Shown: positions 40,056 through 52,234, counted from the first letter of the stretch. The stretch: 64,000 nucleotides of DNA from Hydractinia symbiolongicarpus (GCF_029227915.1 NC_079879.1:11348001-11412000); one strand, 5' to 3'. The notes: generated by a model not told the origin, from the letters alone. Numbers and translations are program-made.

Positions 40056-42841
40056 ATGGCGGCGAGAGATTCCACGCGCTTCCAATGCGAAAATTTGAGG
40101 CATTTCAAGGTATCGTATTTATTAATATCGTTTCAAATTGTTCAGGTCTAACGCACGGTACTTTTTAAATATTCTTTTAATATTCTTCTAATATTTTTGT
40201 GGTAAATACACTAAAGAAATATTAAAAGAATATTGTAACACCTGCCTGCTAATTTCATATTCTTTCGTTATCTCTCAAGAATATACATGGAAGATTATTA
40301 CAGTCAGAGTGAAAACTATAGATAACTTCCAGGAAGAAGCTGCTCTTCTCATTACTATTATTGCTACTTGCAGGTTAAGGAATGGTTACAAATAGATTGT
40401 GTGCTCATCATGGCCGTACTAAGCCTCAGAGATTTTGAAGGTTTTCGACGTTTTTATTTTTATTCCATGTAAATAATTTTGAAAAGAGTTTGGATTACTA
40501 TTGCTCGTCGTTTTTTAAAAAAAGCTGTTTTTACTACGGCTTTACCAAACAATAACTGAAGTTTCTTTCACAGCCAATGACATCATATTTCAATAGAAGT
40601 ATGCTAATGCTGTATACAACTCATTGTTTGAATATTGTTTTTGCTAAATATAATCAAACTGATAGATAGATAGATAGATGTGCATATTTTACATGGCTAG
40701 CCTCACAAATATCGAGGGATATACCCTGTCTATTATTTCCAGGAGGGGCCATGGCGTAGATGGAGAGTCCTAGAGTATTTAATGCTCATTTTGAGCTACG
40801 CAGACTTAATTAGAGCCCGCGCTCTACTAGACAACTCCCGACAACATCCAACGGCCCACACAATGTGCCATCTTCCCAATTTCCCTCACATGGCTTGGGT
40901 TAACCCGGGGCTATGGTAACATTCACTCGCCCATGTTGAATCGCCGTCAAGAGGAATCGAACCCCGGTCTCCCGCACAGAGTACGAGAGCTATAACCACT
41001 AATCTACGGCGCCACAATACGGCACAACAATATTCAGTGTGTTTCTGATTTGATAATATTCAGTGTGTTTTTTATTTGAAGAATAACAAAAAAATATTCA
41101 AGAATTTTTATTCTACTACAAGATACACGGGGAAATAATGGAAGAATTAATATACTCATGTTATTCTTTTAATTATTCTTCTGTGTTTATCGGCCTTTAA
41201 AACTGAAAATCACAATTAAATTAATTCTGCAAAATTAAAAAAAAATATCGGGAATCGCAAAATCTAGTACATTTTAGTGGCCTGTAATAACTAAATAGTT
41301 TCATTTTTTAGGCAGTTTTTAGCTATTATTTTTTGGAGTGTATATCTGTTTTAAGGCTGTTTATCTAAGTTTACATCAACATAATTGTAAACATCATTAA
41401 AATCTTTGTTATTTCATTTTTCAGGAGACGTTGAAGAATCTTAGATCGTTGGATGATAAAATAATATATAAACTAAATGTTAGTGTACCAACGCAGTCAT
41501 TTAAAAATGAAATAGATGCTGAAACAAAATGTGGAACACTTTATAAAGAAGTATGTATAGGAATGTTTATAGAATATCCAAATTATGTACAAATTTTTAA
41601 ACATCTTTGACATATTTGAAAAGTGTTAGGGAAAGTCAAAATTACACCTAGAATTAAACCAAATACATTAAAATTCATAATGCCTTTTTATGTTTTTTTA
41701 GTTGCGTGGAATATACTGAAATATCTACATCATTTTCACTTCGTTTAATTTTTTAGCTATTAGGTCTTTATAAACTGCGAGAGGAAGGAATAAAGAAGTG
41801 CATAGAGTCAAAATCAAGACTTATTAAAGATATTCAAAATAAACTAAGTGATAACAGCCAGGATGAAACGTTGGTTAGGACTTTACGGTTGGAACAAAAT
41901 TCGGTAAGTGTTAAAAATGACTATTTAAATTAGGACTTGCACCTGTCAATTTAATTAGTAGTTTATTTCAAGATACACCAATTTGATGTTAATTTTGTAT
42001 TAATTTGTTTTCTGTTATAATTATAACAATAAATTTTTTAAAGAAAATGTCCACATACCTGATTGACCAAGCATGCAAATAGATAATCAATTCCTGACCT
42101 TCTTTGACATTTTTCCGAAAAACCTATTTACGTGTCACATGGAACTGGAAGGTACAAATTCAAAGTAGAGAAACATAAGAAATGATTTTTAAAGGCAAGT
42201 TACAGCTGGCAATACCTCTGCTTAAGAAATGTTTAAAAGAAGAAAAAAATTATGTTTTTGTTGCTTATTTGTGCATTTTTCATTATTCTGCAGCTGCGGT
42301 TGATACAATCTGAACTGATGGTAGAAGAGGTAGTAAAGTCACGCAGTTTCAAGGTACTAGTATTGTTGTGCGAAATATCTAGAGTTGTGTGCTTAATATG
42401 ATTAAGCTTTTTTTGCAAGCTACCTTTTGGTGGGAAAAATTTTTGCATGGATTAAATTTGCGAAATTTGGAAAAAATCACAAAATACCTATATAATTTAA
42501 AAGTATCGACAGTCTGCAAAGTTAAATCCCTACAAAGAGTTAAAAAGAAAGAAGTTTTTCTTAGACTTCTACTGGATGGTTATAATTTGCTCCAGTTTTG
42601 TCACTGGGTAAAAATGAATAAATTGACTTCCTCAACATCGATGATTCGCAATAATTCGTGCACAAAAATATTGCTCTGATATTGTATTTTTAGTTGTTTT
42701 TTTATTAAATTACTTATAACAACCACAAAGCACTCAACTGTTTTTTAAATTACTATAAAACATTGATGATCCAAATAATTCGTTTTTTAGGTTTTCGATG
42801 AACGTTGTTGGAAGTCTTTCACTCCGCCGTCAACTGATTAA
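40056..42841 (+). CDS. MIX23: MIX23 (CCDC58) mitochondrial intermembrane-space protein
   Basis: Complete gene: exons 40056-40109, 41425-41550, 41757-41903, 42294-42353, 42791-42841 (54, 126, 147, 60, 51 nt), all joined in phase 0, 145 residues (human CCDC58 has 144 as recalled). It starts MAARDSTRFQCENLRHFK. Family landmarks are LDDKIIYKLNVSVPTQSF, the two Cys 20 residues apart in KCGTLYKE...IKKC, SELMVEEVVKSRSFK and VFDERCWKSFTPP. The four Cys (about residues 11, 57, 78 and 135) match those of the vertebrate protein, which are oxidised on import by the Mia40 pathway. The middle is a predicted coiled coil. The family is linked to mitochondrial protein import and stress response; no targeting presequence is expected or seen. 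Confidence 0.95.
40661..41016 (-). mobile_element. tRNA-derived SINE in MIX23 intron 1
   Basis: The minus strand begins at GGCGCCGTAG and carries a tRNA-like promoter: an A-box-like TAGATTAGTGGTTATAGCTC and a B box GGTTCGATTCC, about 35 nt apart. A 250-bp tRNA-unrelated body follows, ending in an (ATCT)n tail at 40661-40680. Head, body and simple-repeat tail are the classical SINE order. It is antisense to MIX23. Confidence 0.82.
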
Positions 42842-43096
42842 TAGTAACATAAACAAGTTTTGTACAACATTTTTTTTAAATTTTAGGCTTGTTATAGCTA
42901 CATAGAATATAATTTTGTACGGTACCAAATTAACACTGCGAAAACGCATTCATTAAAATTTTTATACACTGTTTATCCCTTTTTCTGAGACAAACTACTA
43001 CTACACCTTAAGAAAGAAAAAAAATCACAATGTCTAAGAGGTATCCAAAATCTATTCTTTTCTGAGTAAGCTTTTGCTAGCACCAAGGTTCACACT
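42842..43096. other. MIX23 3' flank
   Basis: AT-rich sequence after the MIX23 stop, presumably its 3' UTR. No clear polyadenylation signal could be assigned. Confidence 0.5.
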
Positions 43097-43522
43097 ATTG
43101 GAGAAACTTTCGCGAGAAAAAAAAATTGCGAAATTTTTTGGATAAACTTTCGCGAATGAAGAAATTCGGAAAATTTTGCGAGATTAAATTTCGCGAATGA
43201 AGAAACCCGCAAATTTTTGCGAGATAAACTTCCGCGAACAAGAATTTCTCAGTTAGAAAAAACTTCAAAATTCTTGACATAATTGAAAATGTTATAAATT
43301 TTCTTTCTTGAAATAAGATTTCTAACTATTTTGTGCGTTTTTGGTAAAAAATGATAAAATAGCTTACTGGATCAACTTTCGCGAAATGAAAAAATTCGGA
43401 AACTTTCGGAAGATAAAGTTTCGCGAATGAAGAAACTTGCAAATTTTCACGAGATAAACTTTCGCGGAAATGGCGAAAAATCGCGAATTCCCGAAAGTTT
43501 TTCTCGCGAAAGTTTCTCCAAT
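43097..43522. mobile_element. 426-bp element with perfect 25-bp terminal inverted repeats
   Basis: 43097-43121 and 43498-43522 are exact inverted copies (starting ATTGGAGAAACTTTCGCGAG). The inside consists of repeated short blocks such as AACTTTCGCGAATGAAGAAA and TTTGCGAGATAAACTT in related versions, so internal tandem duplication is visible. There is no real coding capacity; the ORFs are repeat artefacts. Non-autonomous DNA element; superfamily not assigned because the target duplication is unclear. Confidence 0.8.
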
Positions 43523-43778
43523 TAAAGCAATTCTAATTACTAGAATGACTGTGAACAGCTCCGGCAAGCGGGCAACAAATCTAAGCATTTCTTGTCGTTG
43601 TCTTTTGGTTTTTTGAATTTTTTTGGACAAAAAAGTATAGCAAATAGTTTTGAACCCCCACCGCCCTAGTTTTTTAAGTCTTAAAATTCTTTCTTTAAAA
43701 AGGGAACGCGTAGAAATCTGACGGCTGTTGTGCGTGTAAATGATACAACGTTTTTAAGACTTCTTTGTGCCGGCTGGG
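43523..43778. other. Unique sequence between the TIR element and the SL array
   Basis: About 250 bp with no recognised feature. Similarity to the array repeat begins abruptly at about 43779. Confidence 0.55.
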
Positions 43779-44346
43779 ATAGCTTGTTAGTATTTGCTTA
43801 AGATTGCACCTTAATTATCAGGAAGCGCGAACTTAGTACGACAAAGATGACTGTACTACAAGGCTTTTACTCATATGAACGCTCAACATACCAAGATACT
43901 TCATCAAACGTTCTTGACTTTCCCGATTTGAATTTTCAAAATGTTTTTAAATTGTTTTTAACTTTCTCCTTATTTTGCAAATTTTGAACTTTAGAGGAGA
44001 ATTTCAGTGCAACGATAAAAGAAGCTGTAACCTTCTCTGAAAACACGGGTATGCTTAGGGAAGACGTACTTTTCAAGACCTGGCCTGTCAAACGTTTGCG
44101 CAATGCAAGATTTCCGATGGAAAACTGCAACGGGTGTTTGTCTGGACTGAGAAAACTGAGTCTACGATGTCCGCGCAGTACCGACGCATTCATAATAATA
44201 CTCAGTGCTTTCCAGTATTGACAAGGCCTTTAATCTTCTCAACAAGATCTTAACTTTCGGAGTCGAGTTCCAAATGTACGTATGGAGTGGTTCCTCGGGA
44301 ATCTGCGTGACACCTCACATGGTGAAAAAAATTCATTCTTTTAGCT

Positions 44347-44459
44347 AAATGTTCCCGACCCCCAACCGAATCGAAAAATTTCGAAATTGACGAATACCGT
44401 AGAGATGATACATACCTTAAACTCAGGGACCTAGAAATAGTGTGAATTTTTTTATCTGT
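44347..44459 (-). ncRNA. Putative spliced-leader RNA, copy 1
   Basis: The leader exon ends at 44416 (GAGTTTAAG) before the donor GTATGT. The Sm-like site AATTTTTCG and the hairpin CGATTC...GGGTCG are present. The leader 5' part reads AAATTCACAC instead of AAACTCACAC, a variant shared only with copy 22. The 5' and 3' ends in this and the other copies are estimates. Confidence 0.7.
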
Positions 44460-45089
44460 AACCTGTTCAACATTGCGTACAGAGGCCATAATGCGCGTGT
44501 TTTTATTGCTTATGGTGTTGATTCATTTGCTCGTGCTGCGCATGTGCGAGAAATACTGTCATAAGAACGCTTAGCATGCCAAAATACCTCAGCACACGTT
44601 GTTAACTTTCCCGATTTAAAATTTCAAAATGTTCACAAGTTGTTTAAAACTTTATTCCTGTTTTGCCAGTTTTGAACTTTAAAGGAGAAATTCAGTGCAA
44701 CGCTAAAAGAAGCAGAAATCTTTGACCATCCTTGGGACTGCTGCAGAAGCAAGGTAAAACTTGTAAGCAGTAACCTTCTCTAGGAACACGGGTATGCTTA
44801 GGAAAGACGTGCTTTTTAAGACCTGTCCTGTGTGAGGAATGCCCAATCCAAGATTTCCGATGGAAAACTGCAACGGGTGTTTGTCTGGACTGAGAAAACT
44901 GAGTCTACGATGTCCGCGCAGTACCGACGCATTCATAATGACACTCAGTGCTTCCCAGTATTGACAAGGCCTTTAATCTTCTCAACAAGATCTTAACTTT
45001 CGGAGTCGAGTTCCAAATGTACGTATGGAGTGGTTCCTCGGGAATCTGCGTGACACCTCACATGGTGAAAAAAATTCATTCTTTTAGCT

Positions 45090-45202
45090 AAATGTTCCCG
45101 ACCCCCAACCGAATCGAAAAATTTCGAAATTGACGAATACCGTAGAGATGATACATACCTTAAACTCAGGGACCTAGAAATAGTGTGAGTTTTTTTATCT
45201 GT
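45090..45202 (-). ncRNA. Putative spliced-leader RNA, copy 2 (reference copy)
   Basis: In minus orientation the leader exon runs from about 45202 (ACAGATAAAAAAACTCACAC) to 45159 (TAGGTCCCTGAGTTTAAG), followed directly by GTATGT. The Sm-like site AATTTTTCG is at 45123-45115. A 6-bp hairpin CGATTC / GGGTCG (two G-U pairs, loop GGTTGG) is at 45116-45099. This order (leader, donor, Sm site, 3' hairpin, about 113 nt) is that of known SL RNAs. As I recall the Hydra leader, it shares a stretch like TAGTCCCTGTGTAATAAG. The 5' flank is of the long spacer class. Confidence 0.75.
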
Positions 45203-46151
45203 AACCTGTTCAACATTGCGTACAGAGGCCATAATGCGCGTGTTTTTATTGCTTATGGTGTTTATTCATTTGCTCGTGCTGCGCATGTGCGGGAATTACT
45301 GAACACCTCGATGACACAGATAAACTGGGGAAGCGCTCAGAAATTAAAACTGGAATGACCGTGGTTACAAAATCGCTTCAGTGTAATCAAAATAAAAGTA
45401 GGACTGTTCGTATTCTATCTACTTTGAGGAGACATCTCGGGTGAAAAAAAGATGATCATCAAACAAACAATCCGTAAAGAGATACTGGAGTTACTTCTTG
45501 CTGCTCGACAATGATGACTATACAGAGATTTTTAGGCAACAAATCCGTTAATTCAACAATTCTCTCAATGCACTCTTGCCTGCATAGCTTGTTAGTATTT
45601 GCTTAAGATTGCACCTTAATTATCAGGAAGCGCGAACTTAGTACGACAAAGATGACTGTACTACAAGGCTTTTACTCATAAGAACGCTCAACATACCAAG
45701 ATACTTCATCAAACGTTCTTGACTTTCCCGATTTGAATTTTCAAAATGTTCTTAAATTGTTTTTAACTTTCTCCTTATTTTGCAAATTTTGAACTTTAGA
45801 GGAGAATTTCAGTGCAACGATAAAAGAAGCTGTAACCTTCTCTGAAAACACGGGTATGCTTAGGGAAGACGTACTTTTCAAGACCTGGCCTGTCAAACGT
45901 TTGCGCAATGCAAGATTTCCGATGGAAAACTGCAACGGGTGTTTGTCTGGACTGAGAAAACTGAGTCTACGATGTCCGCGCAGTACCGACGCATTCATAA
46001 TAATACTCAGTGCTTTCCAGTATTGACAAGGCCTTTAATCTTCTCAACAAGATCTTAACTTTCGGAGTCGAGTTCCAAATGTACGTATGGAGTGGTTCCT
46101 CGGGATTCTGCGTGACACCTCACATGGTGAAAAAAATTCATTCTTCTAGCT

Positions 46152-46264
46152 AAATGTTTCCGACCCCCAACCGAATCGAAAAATAACGAAATTGACGAAT
46201 GCCGTAGAGATGATACATACCTTAAACTCAGGGACCTAGATATAGTGTGAGTTTTTTTATCTGT
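46152..46264 (-). ncRNA. Putative spliced-leader RNA, copy 3
   Basis: Donor after 46221. Leader variant CTATATCTAG (shared with copy 23). The Sm region is of the second type (CGTTATTTTTCG), with ATTTTTCG retained. The hairpin is intact; the base after it changes GGGAA to GGAAA. Confidence 0.7.
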
Positions 46265-46857
46265 AACCTGTTCAACATTGCCTACAGAGGCCATAATGTG
46301 CGTGTTTTTATTGCTTATGGTGTTGATTCATTTGCTCGTGCTGCGCAAGTGCGAGAATTACTGTCATAAGAACGCTTAGCATGCCAAAATACCTCAGCAC
46401 ACGTTGTTAACTTTCCCGATTTCAAATTTCAAAATGTTCACCAGTTGTTTAAAACTTTATTCCTGTTTTGCCAGTTTTGAACTTTAAAGGAGAAATTCAA
46501 TGCAACGCTAAAAGAAGCAGAAATCTTTGACCATCCTTGGGACTGCTGCAGAAGCAAGGTAAAACTTGTAAGCAGTAACCTTCTCTAGGAACACGGGTAT
46601 GCTTAGGAAAGACGTGCTTTTTAAGACCTGCAAAACTGCAACGGGTGCTTGTCTGGACCGAGAAAACTGAGTCTACGATGTCCGCGCAGTACCGACGCAT
46701 TCATAATGATACTCAGTGCTTCCCAGTATTGACAAGGCCTTTAATCTTCTCAACATGATCTTAACTTTCGGAGTCGAGTTCCAAATGTACGTATGGAGTG
46801 GTTCCTCGGGATTCTGCGTGACACCTCACATGGTAAAAAAAATTCATTCTTTTAGCT

Positions 46858-46970
46858 AAATGTTCCCGACCCCCAACCGAATCGAAAAATTTCGAAATTG
46901 ACGAATACCGTAGAGATGATACATACCTTAAACTCAGGGACCTAGAAATAGTGTGAGTTTTTTTATCTGT
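46858..46970 (-). ncRNA. Putative spliced-leader RNA, copy 4
   Basis: Donor after 46927. The leader and Sm site are identical to copy 2. Long-class 5' flank. Confidence 0.7.
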
Positions 46971-47919
46971 AACCTGTTCAACATTGCGTACAGAGGCCAT
47001 AATGCGCGTGTTTTTATTGCTTATGGTGTTTATTCATTTGCTTGTGCTGCGCATGTGCGGGAATTACTGAACACCTCGATGACACAGATAAACTGGGGAA
47101 GCGCTCAGAAATTAAAACTGGAATGACCGTGGTTACAAAATCGCTTCAGTGTAATCAAAATAAAAGTAGGACTGTTCGTATTCTATCTACTTTGAGGAGA
47201 CATCTCGGGTGAAAAAAAGATGATCATCAAACAAACAATCCGTAAAGAGATACTGGAGTTACTTCTTGCTGCTCGACAATGATGACTATACAGACATTTT
47301 TAGGCAACAAATCCGTTAATTCAACAATTCTCTCAATGCACTCTTGCCTGCATAGCTTGTTAGTATTTGCTTAAGATTGCACCTTAATTATCAGGAAGCG
47401 CGAACTTAGTACGACAAAGATGACTGTACTACAAGGCTTTTACTCATAAGAACGCTCAACATACCAAGATACTTCATCAAACGTTCTTGACTTTCCCGAT
47501 TTGAATTTTCAAAATGTTCTTAAATTGTTTTTAACTTTCTCCTTATTTTGCAAATTTTGAACTTTAGAGGAGAATTTCAGTGCAACGATAAAAGAAGCTG
47601 TAACCTTCTCTGAAAACACGGGTATGCTTAGGGAAGACGTACTTTTCAAGACCTGGCCTGTCAAACGTTTGCGCAATGCAAGATTTCCGATGGAAAACTG
47701 CAACGGGTGTTTGTCTGGACTGAGAAAACTGAGTCTACGATGTCCGCGCAGTACCGACGCATTCATAATAATACTCAGTGCTTTCCAGTATTGACAAGGC
47801 CTTTAATCTTCTCAACAAGATCTTAACTTTCGGAGTCGAGTTCCAAATGTACGTATGGAGTGGTTCCTCGGGATTCTGCGTGACACCTCACATGGTGAAA
47901 AAAATTCATTCTTTTAGCT

Positions 47920-48032
47920 AAATGTTTCCGACCCCCAACCGAATCGAAAAATAACGAAATTGACGAATGCCGTAGAGATGATACATACCTTAAACTCAGG
48001 GACCTAGATACAGTGTGAGTTTTTTTATCTGT
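47920..48032 (-). ncRNA. Putative spliced-leader RNA, copy 5
   Basis: Donor after 47989. Private leader variant CTGTATCTAG. Second-type Sm region with ATTTTTCG. Otherwise like copy 3, of which it is the higher-order counterpart. Confidence 0.7.
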
Positions 48033-48625
48033 AACCTGTTCAACATTGCCTACAGAGGCCATAATGTGCGTGTTTTTATTGCTTATGGTGTTGATTCATT
48101 TGCTCGTGCTGCGCAAGTGCGAGAATTACTGTCATAAGAACGCTTAGCATGCCAAAATACCTCAGCACACGTTGTTAACTTTCCCGATTTCAAATTTCAA
48201 AATGTTCACAAGTTGTTTAAAACTTTATTCCTGTTTTGCCAGTTTTGAACTTTAAAGGAGAAATTCAATGCAACGCTAAAAGAAGCAGAAATCTTTGACC
48301 ATCCTTGGGACTGCTGCAGAAGCAAGGTAAAACTTGTAAGCAGTAACCTTCTCTAGGAACACGGGTATGCTTAGGAAAGACGTGCTTTTTAAGACCTGCA
48401 AAACTGCAACGGGTGCTTGTCTGGACCGAGAAAACTGAGTCTACGATGTCCGCGCAGTACCGACGCATTCATAATGATACTCAGTGCTTCCCAGTATTGA
48501 CAAGGCCTTTAATCTTCTCAACATGATCTTAACTTTGGGAGTCGAGTTCCAAATGTACGTATGGAGTGGTTCCTCGGGATTCTGCGTGACACCTCACATG
48601 GTAAAAAAAATTCATTCTTTTAGCT

Positions 48626-48737
48626 AAATGTTCCCGACCCCTAACCGAATCGAAAATTTCGAAATTGACGAATACCGTAGAGATGATACATACCTTAAAC
48701 TCAGGGACCTAGAAATAGTGTGAGTTTTTTTATCTGT
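48626..48737 (-). ncRNA. Putative spliced-leader RNA, copy 6 (Sm-site deletion)
   Basis: Donor after 48694. One T is missing from the Sm-like run (AATTTTCG, four T) and the hairpin loop reads GGTTAG instead of GGTTGG; the stem is unchanged. It may be a weakened or non-functional copy. Long-class 5' flank. Confidence 0.65.
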
Positions 48738-49686
48738 AACCTGTTCAACATTGCGTACAGAGGCCATAATGCGCGTGTTTTTATTGCTTATGGTGTTTAT
48801 TCATTTGCTCGTGCTGCGCATGTGCGGGAATTACTGAACACCTCGATGACACAGATAAACTGGGGAAGCGCTCAGAAATTAAAACTGGAATGACCGTGGT
48901 TACAAAATCGCTTCAGTGTAATCAAAATAAAAGTAGGACTGTTCGTATTCTATCTACTTTGAGGAGACATCTCGGGTGAAAAAAAGATGATCATCAAACA
49001 AACAATCCGTAAAGAGATACTGGAGTTACTTCTTGCTGCTCGACAATGATGACTATACAGACATTTTTAGGCAACAAATCCGTTAATTCAACAATTCTCT
49101 CAATGCACTCTTGCCTGCATAGCTTGTTAGTATTTGCTTAAGATTGCACCTTAATTATCAGGAAGCGCGAACTTAGTACGACAAAGATGACTGTACTACA
49201 AGGCTTTTACTCATAAGAACGCTCAACATACCAAGATACTTCATCAAACGTTCTTGACTTTCCCGATTTGAATTTTCAAAATGTTCTTAAATTGTTTTTA
49301 ACTTTCTCCTTATTTTGCAAATTTTGAACTTTAGAGGAGAATTTCAGTGCAACGATAAAAGAAGCTGTAACCTTCTCTGAAAACACGGGTATGCTTAGGG
49401 AAGACGTACTTTTCAAGACCTGGCCTGTCAAACGTTTGCGCAATGCAAGTTTTCCGATGAAAAACTGCAACGGGTGCTTGTCTGGACCGAGAAAACTGAG
49501 TCTACGATGTCCGCGCAGTACCGACGCATTCATAATGATACTCAGTGCTTCCCAGTATTGACAAGGCCTTTAATCTTCTCAACATGATCTTAACTTTCGG
49601 AGTCGAGTTCCAAATGTACGTATGGAGTGGTTCCTGGGGATTTTGCGTGACACCTCACATGGTGAAAAAAATTCATTCTTTTAGCT

Positions 49687-49799
49687 AAATGTTCCCGACC
49701 CCCAACCGAATCGAAAAATAACGAAATTGACGAATACCGTAGAGATGATACATACCTTAAACTCAGGGACCCAGAAATAGTGTGAGTTTTTTTATCTGT
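49687..49799 (-). ncRNA. Putative spliced-leader RNA, copy 7
   Basis: Donor after 49756. Leader core reads TTTCTGGGTCCCTGAG (A-to-G change relative to copy 2), a variant shared with copies 10, 12, 16 and 20. Second-type Sm region. Confidence 0.7.
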
Positions 49800-50429
49800 A
49801 ACCTGTTCAACATTGCCTACAGAGGCCATAATGTGCGTGTTTTTATTGCTTATGGTGTTGATTCATTTGCTCGTGCTGCGCATGTGCGAGAATTACTGTC
49901 ATAAGAACGCTTAGCATGCCAAAATACCTCAGCACACGTTGTTAACTTTCCCGATTTAAAATTTCAAAATGTTCACAAGTTGTTTAAAACTTTATTCCTG
50001 TTTTGCCAGTTTTGAACTTTAAAGGAGAAATTCAGTGCAACGCTAAAAGAAGCAGAAATCTTTGACCATCCTTGGGACTGCTGCAGAAGCAAGGTAAAAC
50101 TTGTAAGCAGTAACCTTCTCTAGGAACACGGGTATGCTTAGGAAAGACGTGCTTTTTAAGACCTGTCCTGTGTGAGGAATGCCCAATCCAAGATTTCCGA
50201 TGGAAAACTGCAACGGGTGTTTGTCTGGACTGAGAAAACTGAGTCTACGATGTCCGCGCAGTACCGACGCATTCATAATAATACTCAGTGCTTTCCAGTA
50301 TTGACAAGGCCTTTAATCTTCTCAACAAGATCTTAACTTTCGGAGTCGAGTTCCAAATGTACGTATGGAGTGGTTCCTCGGGATTCTGCGTGACACCTCA
50401 CATGGTGAAAAAAATTCATTCTTTTAGCT

Positions 50430-50542
50430 AAATGTTCCCGACCCCCAACCGAATCGAAAAATTTCGAAATTGACGAATACCGTAGAGATGATACATACCT
50501 TAAACTCAGGGACCTAGAAATAGTGTGAGTTTTTTTATCTGT
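50430..50542 (-). ncRNA. Putative spliced-leader RNA, copy 8
   Basis: Donor after 50499. The leader and Sm site are as in copy 2. Short-class 5' flank. Confidence 0.7.
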
Positions 50543-51172
50543 AACCTGTTCAACATTGCGTACAGAGGCCATAATGCGCGTGTTTTTATTGCTTATGGTG
50601 TTTATTCATTTGCTCGTGCTGCGCATGTGCGAGAAATACTGTCATAAGAACGCTTAGCATGCCAAAATACCTCAGCACACGTTGTTAACTTTCCCGATTT
50701 AAAATTTCAAAATGTTCACAAGTTGTTTAAAACTTTATTCCTGTTTTGCCAGTTTTGAACTTTAAAGGAGAAATTCAGTGCAACGCTAAAAGAAGCAGAA
50801 ATCTTTGACCATCCTTGGGACTGCTGCAGAAGCCAAGTAAAACTTGTAAGCAGTAACCTTCTCTAGGAACACGGGTATGCTTAGGAAAGACGTGCTTTTT
50901 AAGACCTGTCCTGTGTGAGGAATGCCCAATCCAAGATTTCCGATGGAAAACTGCAACGGGTGTTTGTCTGGACTGAGAAAACTGAGTCTACGATGTCCGC
51001 GCAGTACCGACGCATTCATAATGACACTCAGTGCTTCCCAGTATTGACAAGGCCTTTAATCTTCTCAACAAGATCTTAACTTTCGGAGTCGAGTTCCAAA
51101 TGTACGTATGGAGTGGTTCCTCGGGATTCTGCGTGACACCTCACATGGTGAAAAAAATTCATTCTTTTAGCT

Positions 51173-51285
51173 AAATGTTCCCGACCCCCAACCGAATCAA
51201 AAAATAACGAAATTGACGAATGCCGTAGAGATGATACATACCTTAAACTCAGGGACCTAGAAATAGTGTGAGTTTTTTTATCTGT
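51173..51285 (-). ncRNA. Putative spliced-leader RNA, copy 9
   Basis: Donor after 51242. Leader as in copy 2. Second-type Sm region ending ATTTTTTGATTC: a C-to-T change at the hairpin base turns a C-G pair into a U-G pair, so the stem survives. Long-class 5' flank. Confidence 0.7.
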
Positions 51286-52234
51286 AACCTGTTCAACATT
51301 GCGTACAGAGGCCATAATGCGCGTGTTTTTATTGCTTATGGTGTTTATTCATTTGCTCGTGCTGCGCATGTGCGGGAATTACTGAACACCTCGATGACAC
51401 AGATAAACTGGGGAAGCGCTCAGAAATTAAAACTGGAATGACCGTGGTTACAAAATCGCTTCAGTGTAATCAAAATAAAAGTAGGACTGTTCGTATTCTA
51501 TCTACTTTGAGGAGACATCTCGGGTGAAAAAAAGATGATCATCAAACAAACAATCCGTAAAGAGATACTGGAGTTACTTCTTGCTGCTCGACAATGATGA
51601 CTATACAGACATTTTTAGGCAACAAATCCGTTAATTCAACAATTCTCTCAATGCACTCTTGCCTGCATAGCTTGTTAGTATTTGCTTAAGATTGCACCTT
51701 AATTATCAGGAAGCGCGAACTTAGTACGACAAAGATGACTGTACTACAAGGCTTTTACTCATAAGAACGCTCAACATACCAAGATACTTCATCAAACGTT
51801 CTTGACTTTCCCGATTTGAATTTTCAAAATGTTCTTAAATTGTTTTTAACTTTCTCCTTATTTTGCAAATTTTGAACTTTAGAGGAGAATTTCAGTGCAA
51901 CGATAAAAGAAGCTGTAACCTTCTCTGAAAACACGGGTATGCTTAGGGAAGACGTACTTTTCAAGACCTGGCCTGTCAAACGTTTGCGCAATGCAAGTTT
52001 TCCGATGAAAAACTGCAACGGGTGCTTGTCTGGACCGAGAAAACTGAGTCTACGATGTCCGCGCAGTACCGACGCATTCATAATGATACTCAGTGCTTCC
52101 CAGTATTGACAAGGCCTTTAATCTTCTCAACATGATCTTAACTTTCGGAGTCGAGTTCCAAATGTACGTATGGAGTGGTTCCTCGGGATTCTGCGTGACA
52201 CCTCACATGGTGAAAAAAATTCATTCTTTTAGCT

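Larger units (their letters stand above)
46055..49589. repeat. Pair of about 1768-bp two-gene repeats
   Basis: 46055-47822 and 47823-49589 each hold a 706-class followed by a 1062-class unit with the same gene variant order (copies 3-4 and 5-6). The second is 1 bp shorter through a deletion in the Sm-like site of copy 6. A related 1768-bp block lies at 52138-53905. Confidence 0.85.
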
